A stretch of 10,795 bases of DNA, taken from NCBI GenBank assembly GCA_014885115.2, contig WKLE02000184.1, forward strand, positions 1-10,795, read 5' to 3'. The translations under genes and the position numbers were made by a program. The notes beneath the pieces were generated by a model. That model was not told the origin of the DNA. It did not search any database and was given only the letters and a program-made list of their open reading frames with translations. Source of the stretch: Asterionellopsis glacialis (Eukaryota > Bacillariophyta > Plagiogrammaphyceae > Rhaphoneidales > Asterionellopsidaceae). Positions 1-6,890 of this stretch are shown piece by piece. Within the stretch, counting starts at the first letter, position 1; every line of letters starts with the position of its first letter.

Positions 1-1047
1 ATGGCTGATAGTGTCAGTGATGAAGATACTTCATTTGTGAGTATCCGAAGGGGTAGAGCTGCGTTGGATGATCTTTTATCAAAAGCAATAGATCAGAATG
101 ATTCTTCATCGAAGAGTTCCGATGATGGTAGTGTTCAACACAAGCAAACTGCTAGTGTCAAACGCTCCCAAAAGAGAAATCCACCATCGTTCTTATATGG
201 ACAGAGCGGTGACGAAGACTCATCCTTTGCGAGTGCTCGTAGAGATGGTGGGGATGCGTTGAATGAACTCTTATCAAGCGTCACCCAGCCGTCAACTCCA
301 ACCAAGAGAACTACTACCGCTACTGCTACTACCAAGGTAAAAGCAAAAGCACTCCCACAAAAAAGAATACAAAAGAGAAAACTTTCTAAAAGAACAGCAT
401 CTGTACGATTCCAAAGTGATGAAGAATCATCCTTTGCAAGTACTCGTAGGGATGGTGGGGATGCATTGGACGAGCTGTTACGTAAAGTAACAAAACCAAC
501 TTCAGCGCAGAGACCCAAAACTGCCAAGGTGAAAGCTGTAGCACCAAAGAGAGTTCAACAAAGAAAGTTGTTACGGCAGGCAAACACAACACGAGGTCAA
601 AGTGACGACGAATCATCATTTGTGAGTAGTACTCCTGCTGAAGATGGTAGGAATGCTTTGAATGAACTTTTGAGTAAAGCCACAGAACGAGAAGGTTCAA
701 CGAGAAGGACTTTTACAAAGACAACTGAGGACGTGGCACAAAAACCAAAGCAAAAGAAGCAAGTATTAGAAAGTGCTTCGGTCCGATCCCAAAGTGACGA
801 GGAATCGTTCGTAAGCACTACTCGAAGGGATGGCCATGATGCGTTGAATGAGCTTTTGTCAGCAGCCAAGAAGAATCATCAAGAATCAAATAACAATGCG
901 CGGAGGACAACACGGAGCAAAACGAAAAAAAGGCAACAACAATCTTCTTCATTACCCATTTCGAATGACGATGATTCTTCTTTTGCGAGCTCATCGGTAG
1001 GAAAGGGTAGAGAAGCATTGAATGAACTTTTATCCAAAGCCACCTAG
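1..1047 (+). CDS. Six-repeat charged protein of unknown function (possibly 5' partial)
   Basis: I do not recognise this 348-residue protein. It consists almost entirely of six copies of a core of about 25 residues. Each core has an acidic Ser/Asp/Glu cluster, then S-F-x-S, usually an RRDG-like turn, and an amphipathic stretch of the type ALNELLSKA. Cores start near residues 6, 69, 139, 201, 265 and 321. Linkers of 30-45 residues are rich in Lys, Arg, Gln, Thr and Ser, for example KRIQKRKLSKR near 121-131. There is no signal peptide, membrane segment or cysteine cluster, so a cytoplasmic or nuclear scaffold, possibly a phosphoprotein, is an inference. The acidic S-D-E-E runs would suit casein kinase 2. 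The ATG lies at base 1, so the true start and any further repeats could lie outside the window. The last repeat ends directly at the TAG stop. No intron is visible. The open frame and repeats are certain; the function is unknown. Confidence 0.75.
   Translation: MADSVSDEDTSFVSIRRGRAALDDLLSKAIDQNDSSSKSSDDGSVQHKQTASVKRSQKRNPPSFLYGQSGDEDSSFASARRDGGDALNELLSSVTQPSTPTKRTTTATATTKVKAKALPQKRIQKRKLSKRTASVRFQSDEESSFASTRRDGGDALDELLRKVTKPTSAQRPKTAKVKAVAPKRVQQRKLLRQANTTRGQSDDESSFVSSTPAEDGRNALNELLSKATEREGSTRRTFTKTTEDVAQKPKQKKQVLESASVRSQSDEESFVSTTRRDGHDALNELLSAAKKNHQESNNNARRTTRSKTKKRQQQSSSLPISNDDDSSFASSSVGKGREALNELLSKAT
16..1044 (+). repeat. Six-copy coding repeat array
   Basis: Six diverged tandem units lie at about 16-87, 205-279, 415-492, 601-684, 793-870 and 961-1044. 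They are spaced 168 to 210 bases apart. The shared protein consensus is S-[DN]-[DE]-[DE]-[ST]-S-F-x-S followed 4-7 residues later by G-x-x-A-L-[ND]-[ED]-L-L. The fourth spaced unit (601-684) has an STPAED insertion in place of the RRD turn. The fifth (793-870) lacks one Ser before Phe. The linkers differ in length and sequence while the cores stay similar, which suggests selection on the core rather than a recent DNA duplication. Confidence 0.85.
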
Positions 1048-1437
1048 TCTTGTCTTGTTAACGAGCATGGATCAGATCAACGTCCCCGGACAAGTGAAAG
1101 TGTAATTAATATTATAATAACTAAATTTACTTCCTAATGCATACTGCATCTCGCTCGAGTCAGTCTGCTCTCTTTTGGACGTGAAGGGTGGCTTCTCAAA
1201 AGTTCATGATGTTGTGTATTGTGTGCTATGCTACCGGTACCCGGTATCTCCCTCTTGTTGCATTCCTGTGTTGCGTTTTCTGCTTCGGTGGGGTGACAGA
1301 CTCAATGTTATTAACTTTATCTCAAATTCAGTATAAATTTGAATACATACGGTACTCGTAGCCAAATCAAAGAAATTGTCGTATCTACAGACAGACGAAC
1401 GTCTCCCGCCGCCGTGTATTTTTATTTTTTACAAGAA
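1048..1437. other. Intergenic region upstream of DIS3
   Basis: This 390-base spacer runs from the stop of the repeat-protein gene to the first in-frame ATG of DIS3. It has an AT-rich stretch at about 1102-1135 that could hold the upstream gene's 3' end signals. It also contains a TACCGGTA octamer at 1232-1239 that runs straight into CCCGGTA. The DIS3 frame is open back to about 1315 but has no ATG before 1438, so 1315-1437 is probably 5' untranslated sequence. No RNA gene is visible. Confidence 0.6.
1232..1239. promoter_or_regulatory. TACCGGTA palindrome upstream of DIS3
   Basis: This perfect 8-base palindrome ends 198 bases before the DIS3 ATG and is followed by a related CCCGGTA. The same octamer occurs only twice more in the window, at 9031-9038 and 9343-9350, both in the other upstream region. 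A role as a transcription-factor site is inference from position and rarity. Confidence 0.3.
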
Positions 1438-4400
1438 ATGATTTTTCAAAATAATTCTGTGGAAGCTCCCATTGGAGCACATCAAGGAAATAAACAAAGA
1501 GCGATGGGAGAGCAAGATCATGACATGGATGAAGTAGACAATGGTAGTTTTGACGATGAGGAATCTATTGAAATCGTCACCGCGCCATCATTGTATATTC
1601 GTCCTACATATTTCAGACAAACACGAAAACGAGGGAAAATATTGAAAACTGTGACGGAACGATACATTCGAGAGGATTTGGGTCTTGGTTGTTACTATGT
1701 TGATGATAGCGACCCCAACAGACGTGCCAAGGAGGCTGTCGTAGGACGTCCAGAGGTGATTGAAGATGCCTCACAACTTTTGAATGTGCTGCGTCCATCA
1801 CCCATTGCATCTCTTGTCGTTTGTGATGCCAATGTCTTACTACATAACCTAGATGTTTTAGAGCAGTCGGCAGAAGCTATGCCAAACATTGTAATTCCAC
1901 AAACATCTCTCACAGAATGTCGATCGAATCAGCTTACGGCATATGACCGTACAGTTGAAATGCTCCGTTCTGTGGGTGAAAATAGTCGTCTTGTTATCTT
2001 CTTTGCTGACCCACATCATGTTGAAACTGCTCACGTTGCGGAGACATCCAACAAAACAACGGATACAGAAAGTGCAACCATGAATGATTTGAATGATATG
2101 AGAATTCGTAGCGTAGCAGCATTTTATGGACAACAATTGCATGGTTCTAATACACGTGTTATTCTCTTGACAGATGATGCAGAATCTAGAGCACGGGCAC
2201 GCAAGGAACAGGGAGATGACCAATTGTACGAAGCATGGACAGTGCGAAGTTGGGTTCGAGAGCTTGAAAAGAAAGATCCAAAGTTATCATTGTCAGATTT
2301 GGTAGCTCAATATGGTACAACGTCTCATTCTACAGCAGGGCATTCCACAGAACAACAGCACACTATGCATTTTTCTCCTCACGTAGATGCAAAGAAATTA
2401 TCTCTTGGTGTGAAATCTGGATTGTACCATCGTGGCGTATTGAGATCTTCAAGTAATACCGATGCTTGGGTAACTATTCGCCGTGGAGATGAGAGGGTCG
2501 CAGTTACCATTCAGGGTTGGAAATCACGAAATCGAGCTGTCGATGGGGATGTCGTAGCAGTAGCTCTTAACCCTGTGTCTGAGTGGATGTCATCGTCAAC
2601 GTCTACTAGCAAGGAAAAGTCAAACGACACCGCAGTAGGGATTGCTAATGAAACCGCAGAACCAACACAAAGTGAAATGAGTAATGTACCCGATTCGCTG
2701 TCAGTAGACGACGAAGCCGTGAAATCGTTACGACCGACAGGAAAAGTAGTTGGACTTTTGCGTCGAAACTTCTCAAGTTACTGTGGATCAATTTATGCCA
2801 AATCGTCATCTGCTACAAAGCCAACTGAACGAGATGATATTGCATCATCTTGTGAATTAGAACATGCTGATGGAAGTATCACATGTGTCTTTTTCCCTGT
2901 AGATACAAAAGTACCGCCTATTTTGATTCGAACTACACAGAGAGAACGGCTTTTGGGGCAAAGAATCCTAGTTGCCATGGACTCTTGGCCTGCACATTCA
3001 CCATATCCAATGGGACATTACGTTCGTACAATTGGTGAAGCTGGAACCAAAGATGTCGAAACTCACGTTTTGTTACAGCAGCATAATATTCCTCATGAAC
3101 CGTTTCCCGCAAAGGTAAGAAGCAATGTCATGAACTTTCTGTCTTTGTCGTCCTTTGGGATGTAATTTATTCCTGACCACCTGCAATTATCATTCGTTCT
3201 CTTTCAGGTGCTTGCATGTCTCCCACCGGCAGACTACAAAATTGATAATGACAACAGTCCTGGTCGTGAAGATTTGCGGAATCTGCCAGTGTTGTCGATT
3301 GACCCCCCAGGTTGTAAGGATATTGATGACGCCCTTCATTGTATTGTGCTACCTAATGGGAACTACCAAGTTGGTGTCCACATTGCGGTAAGTTTTACAT
3401 GCTCTTGTTGATTGTCTTACAGTCTTATTTGAACGCTATGATGACGATTATTCCCATAAACATTCGCAGTTCACTGCTGACCGTGTTCGCACGGATGGAG
3501 CAGCAATACTTCCTTGGATGTCCGAGCGTTCTTGTTTTCTGGTATTTTCTCTCAAGATCTGCTATTCTTGTTGACTTGATCTAATTTTGATCCCTTTTCT
3601 TTCTACTTCAGGACGTGACTCACTATGTTAAGGCAGGGACCGCAATAGATTTGGAAGCTGCCAATCGATCAACTTCCACGTATCTTGTCAATAAGCGACT
3701 TGATATGCTTCCCGGTCTTCTTACAACGGACCTTTGTAGTCTAAAGGGCAATGTCGACAGGTAAGCTTGTAGTATCCGTACCGCATTGCAATGACATTCG
3801 AATCAAAACCAAAATTCTTATCATTCTTATATATCTATATCTCCTACACAGATATGCGTTTTCGGTTCTTTGGGAGGTAACACCAGAAGCCGACATTGTT
3901 GATGTTGACTTCAAAAAGACTATCATTCATTCTATCGCTGCCCTCACATATCAACAAGCACAGAGCTTAATAGACGAGCCCAAAGATAATGGTGATATTC
4001 AGGTAGGCGCCGTGAAGCGTCTTGCGTCATTGGCTAGAAAGTTCCGAAGTAGGAGAATTGCAGCTGGAGCATTGACATTGGCATCACCGGAAGTAAAATT
4101 CGTTTTGGACAGCGAATCATTGAATCCTACAGATGTTCAAGCCTACACTTTGTTGGAGGCGAATGCTCTTGTCGAAGAATTTATGCTTCTCGCCAATGTG
4201 ACTGTTTCCAAGAAAATTCTTCGACATTACCCAACATTATCCGTCCTACGTCGTCACCCTGCTCCCAATAGAACTATGTTCGACAGCCTCATCAGTAAAG
4301 CAAAATGCCGAGGTTTTGATATTGACATTGAGGATTCCAAACGCCTTGCAGATTCATTGGATGCAGCTCAAATAAAATCCGATCCATACTTCAACAAGCT

Positions 4401-5208
4401 TCTTCGAATTTTGTCAACCCGTTGCATGTCACCAGCACAGTACTTTTGCTCAGGTGAATACAAACCTACCGATTGGCACCACTATGGTCTTGCTGCTCCA
4501 GTCTACACACATTTTACAAGTCCAATCCGTCGTTATGCAGATGTTTGTGTCCATCGCTTACTCGCAGCAGCTATTGGAGTCGCTCCATTGCCAGTCCATC
4601 TATCCTCCAAATCTTATCTACATGATCTCGCAGCAAATATGAATCGTCGACATCGATCAGCTCAACTTGCTGGTCGAGCTAGCGTCCAATTGCATACTCT
4701 GATTTTCTTTTCTGGTGATGATGGTGCCAAGGAAGATGATGCCTATGTTCTAGATGTCGAAACAGCTGCAGCTAGTGACCCATCCTTTACAGTCATAGTG
4801 CCACGGTATGGTATCGAAGGTCGTGTCAAACTGACCAGCATTGCTGCCGATGATCCAAATATAAGACGTGATGCAGAACAGCATCGACTGAGTTATAAAA
4901 ACCAATCTATACAGGTCTTTGATAAGGTTCGAGTTCGAATTTGGGTGAGAGAAGTACAAGATCATCAGAAAGAATTAGTGTTAGATTTAGTAGAACCCAA
5001 GCTAGGAGCCAACCATGCAACAATATCTTCGGAGGAGTCGTCATTATCACAACACCCACTATCACAGGATGATGGGCAGTCATCTAAACCCACCTCTGGC
5101 AAACGTGAAAGAGAGGATGATGCTTCAAATAAAAAAAATTATAATGTGACAGAGTCTTCCAGCAGCAACCGGAAACGGGTAAAGACCAAGAAAAAAGGAA
5201 AAAAGTAA
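1438..5208 (+). CDS. DIS3: DIS3/Rrp44 exosome exoribonuclease and endonuclease
   Basis: This is the catalytic subunit of the RNA exosome, degrading RNA 3' to 5' (RNB domain) and cutting internally (PIN domain). The predicted coding exons are 1438-3114, 3208-3387, 3612-3760 and 3852-5208, giving about 1120 residues; human DIS3 has about 958. The N-terminal [13 protein letters not shown] block is typical of the family. The PIN domain follows, with its acidic residues at about D130, E160, D220 and D247. Two cold-shock domains lie at about 312-385 and 433-555. The RNB domain carries [13 protein letters not shown] with D591, D597, D599 and D600, and later TSPIRRYAD with R895 and R896. An S1 domain lies at about 966-1050, and a Lys/Arg-rich tail that could act as a nuclear signal ends the protein. 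Both nuclease sites therefore look intact. The N-terminus is acidic, and 1504 is an alternative start. Two of the three CR3 cysteines known from yeast Rrp44 appear to be missing. Joining exons across 3387/3612 restores the conserved HIADVTHYV strand. The family assignment is very secure; exact splicing is slightly less so. Confidence 0.96.
3115..3207 (+). other. DIS3: DIS3 intron 1
   Basis: A 93-base phase-0 GT-AG intron with donor AAG/GTAAGA and acceptor CTTTCAG/GTG. Removing it joins PFPAK to VLACLPP, matching the family's continuous region between the second cold-shock domain and RNB. Left unspliced, the frame stops at 3163-3165. Confidence 0.92.
3388..3611 (+). other. DIS3: DIS3 intron 2 (possibly two introns around a small exon)
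   Basis: The donor GCG/GTAAGT and acceptor CTTCAG/GAC are both phase 0. Removal of all 224 bases joins VGVHIA to DVTHYV, the unbroken strand seen throughout the RNB family. At 224 bases it is more than twice the length of the other two introns (93 and 91). It contains an internal AG at 3468-3469 and GT at 3542-3543 that would split it into 82- and 70-base introns. Read unspliced, the frame meets TGA after a few codons. Confidence 0.8.
3470..3541 (+). other. DIS3: Candidate 72-nt cassette exon inside DIS3 intron 2
   Basis: The stretch is preceded by TTCGCAG and followed by GTATTT. It is exactly 24 codons long, has no stop, and keeps phase 0 at both ends. Inclusion would insert [16 protein letters not shown] plus eight more residues between HIA and DVTHYV in the RNB domain. 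I see no match to the family in these residues. The flanking introns would then be 82 and 70 bases, like the gene's other introns. The GTATTT donor is weaker than the GTAAGN donors elsewhere in the gene, and the insertion would break a conserved strand. It is either a regulated exon or coincidence. Confidence 0.35.
3761..3851 (+). other. DIS3: DIS3 intron 3
   Basis: A 91-base phase-2 GT-AG intron with donor GACAG/GTAAGC and acceptor CTACACAG/ATAT. The split codon AG+A rebuilds Arg, giving [13 protein letters not shown], which matches the DIS3 family without a gap. Confidence 0.93.
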
Positions 5209-5211
5209 CAA

Positions 5212-5228
5212 TCTCTCTCTCTCTCTCT
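5212..5228. repeat. (TC)8 microsatellite just after the DIS3 stop
   Basis: An uninterrupted TC tract of 17 bases starts four bases after the DIS3 stop codon, so it lies in the 3' untranslated region. A longer tract of the same unit is at 8797-8820. Confidence 0.8.
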
Positions 5229-5236
5229 AGATCTAG

Positions 5237-5815
5237 CTACATTGATAATACTGTAATGTTTGTTATAGTCATAGAAAAGAGAGGAAAAGGGACGCTAGTG
5301 TCTACCCGGTCCTCATCTTCCCATCGTCTCCAAGCACTAGAATCAGCCAGAGGATGATAGCATACCCCCATGTTTGTAACTTTGAACTGTTTGTCAACAT
5401 CACCAGCGTGTAGGTTATAGCCATCCTCCAAACTCTTTGCCGTCCCCAGGCCTTTCGCGGCATTTTCTGAGTGACCTTTCTGTGAAAGTAAATCTACACG
5501 TGCAATCCAATCAGCATAATTGTTTTTTCTGAGTGTTCAAGATTGATTCCTCGACACGTCTCAAGTAGGAAACCTGCGTGAACATCAAGTTGTACCACAC
5601 AAAACAATGTCCAATCATCTTGGAAGGGTCTTCCCTGTGAGTGTGCGGTGGAAGGGAACTGTTGCTTCGTACTCTTCCCACAGGTCTTATCCTGAGTAAG
5701 CCCCTTGGAGTGAAAGTAGAATACTATATCATTCCGACCGGGATCCATCTGTCCAATTTCCCAGATGTATTCCATGATATTCAAACTTTTCCTCCGATTC
5801 ATCACGACAGTCCAT
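5237..5815 (-). pseudogene. Decayed gene fragment, possibly glycosyltransferase-like
   Basis: Three minus-strand frames carry protein-like sequence in consecutive order. The first (5815 to about 5729) reads MDCRDESEEKFEYHGI and then stops. The second (about 5805 to 5494) includes IWEIGQMDPGRND and then IVFYFHSKGLT. The third (about 5525 to 5237) includes NNYADWIARVDLLSQKGHSE and later AWRRWEDEDR. The second and third frames meet at a run of six A on the minus strand (5523-5528 as T); one extra A would make them continuous. The first and second meet near FEYHGI/IWEIG with a second shift. A TAG codon precedes the ATG in frame, so the 5' part is missing. From memory, EYxGI...W...YFHSKG recalls an uncharacterised glycosyltransferase-like family; that assignment is weak. 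It converges on DIS3, whose 3' end lies only 28 bases away, so DIS3 transcripts may run antisense into it. No intron explains the shifts. Confidence 0.5.
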
Positions 5816-6890
5816 CAACGTAGGCTAATTCATTATAATTGATACGTAGAAATCTTTTCTAAAACCATAGTTTCTATAAATAAATAGTCTAATGATATAA
5901 TGAAGACCATTTTTAAAAACTCTGAAGACGAGTTTTCTGATTTTCTTTGATTCCCCACAGTAAATTCCTAGCACGGAAGACAGAAAGACACCATATCCAT
6001 GATAAGAAATGAACTGGTTAGCTTCATTTTAGGAACTAGGACTACATATTATCGAATGAAATACACTGGTAGACAGCTTAAACATCCGGGGAGACAAAAA
6101 AAAAAAATTAAGCTCTAAATTTCACTGTTGACCATATCAAAATGGCTTCTGAAGACATGGAGATCTTCATAGGAAGCAAAGCAAACATCTTCAAGAACAC
6201 CCATGGTGGTTGGTACCACCATCGAAGAGAGTTTTTCTACGAAAAAAAAGGTCTCAATCGAGGTAATTTATCGTGACTTTCTCTGCTCGGAAAATTAGCG
6301 TATTTCGACGCCGTGACGATTCTATTGTGAATCAAGAGGTCTCGGGTGTGAGCATAGTAAAAGATTGTAGGTCGTATTCATTATAATTGAAGTACTGTAC
6401 CAAATTGTTTGAGTTGGTTTGTGTGAAACAAAAAAAATTCACTGTGTCTAGTCCCAGTGATACTACGATCGTCATTGGAGAGGTTTTAAAATACTCGATA
6501 TCATCGCTGCAAGTAAAATGATCCCTACTATTGTATCCCAAAGTCAATCGGCAAACTCAAGAAGCTAATCTCAGTGAAATATTATTTTTTTGTACTCGTA
6601 TCCTAGATGGTGTGCAATGTGGGAAAAAGGAGTATTCACATTGGACAAAACTACAAACACTTTCAACAACATTTTATACGAATTTTACTACAGTAATCAT
6701 CATTTGAATTTCTTCCTCTTTCTTCTATAGTCAAAATTGATAGCTCTAACTACAATACCAGTAGGGTCCTAGTCCACAAGAGAGAGACTGAAGCAGTCAA
6801 AACATCTCTATTACTCTGTGTCGTGTCACGACGAAAGGGGGGTAGCACTGTCGAAGTGATCCATCATATACGCTTTCTTGAATACTCTCT
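5816..6890. other. AT-rich spacer without a supportable gene
   Basis: About 1.07 kb lies between the gene fragment and the esterase-like gene. I see only short open frames. Plus strand 6000-6119 is a 39-codon ORF starting MIRNELVSFILG. Plus strand 6142-6276 is a 44-codon ORF starting MASEDMEIFIGSK. Minus strand 6547-6332 is a 71-codon ORF containing the run VVSLGLDTVNFF. None has a recognised motif. A run of 12 A lies at 6096-6107. Hairpins are present at 6203-6222 and 6820-6832, the latter being GTCGTG-T-CACGAC. The part nearest 6890 is probably the 3' region of the minus-strand esterase-like gene. Confidence 0.55.
6203..6222. repeat. Perfect 8-bp hairpin with 4-base loop
   Basis: ATGGTGGT, loop TGGT, then ACCACCAT: a perfect inverted repeat in the spacer, lying within the small plus-strand open frame at 6142-6276. 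No terminator role can be argued for eukaryotic nuclear DNA; its meaning is unknown. Confidence 0.5.

Noticed and set aside
16..87. LC3-interacting (autophagy) motif in the repeat protein
   Set aside because: The first core, SFVSI, fits the acidic-aromatic-x-x-hydrophobic pattern, but the other five have Ala, Thr or Ser in the last position.
135..1018. Several minus-strand open frames under the repeat-protein gene
   Set aside because: They repeat with the same period as the plus-strand units and read as Ser/Phe-rich complements of the S-D-E-E-S-S-F core, so they are shadows of the real frame.
1339..1437. Extension of DIS3 to a TTG codon at 1339
   Set aside because: Non-ATG starts are rare in nuclear genes; the stretch lacks family similarity, and 1438 is the first in-frame ATG.
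3155..3584. Small plus-strand frames across DIS3 exons 2 and 3
   Set aside because: They cross the splice sites in frames other than the conserved RNB reading; splicing explains the region.
6332..6547. Minus-strand 71-codon frame as a 2-oxoglutarate oxygenase fragment
   Set aside because: VVSLGLDTVNFF is only faintly like that fold, the iron-binding His-x-Asp is not clear, and neighbouring frames add no support.
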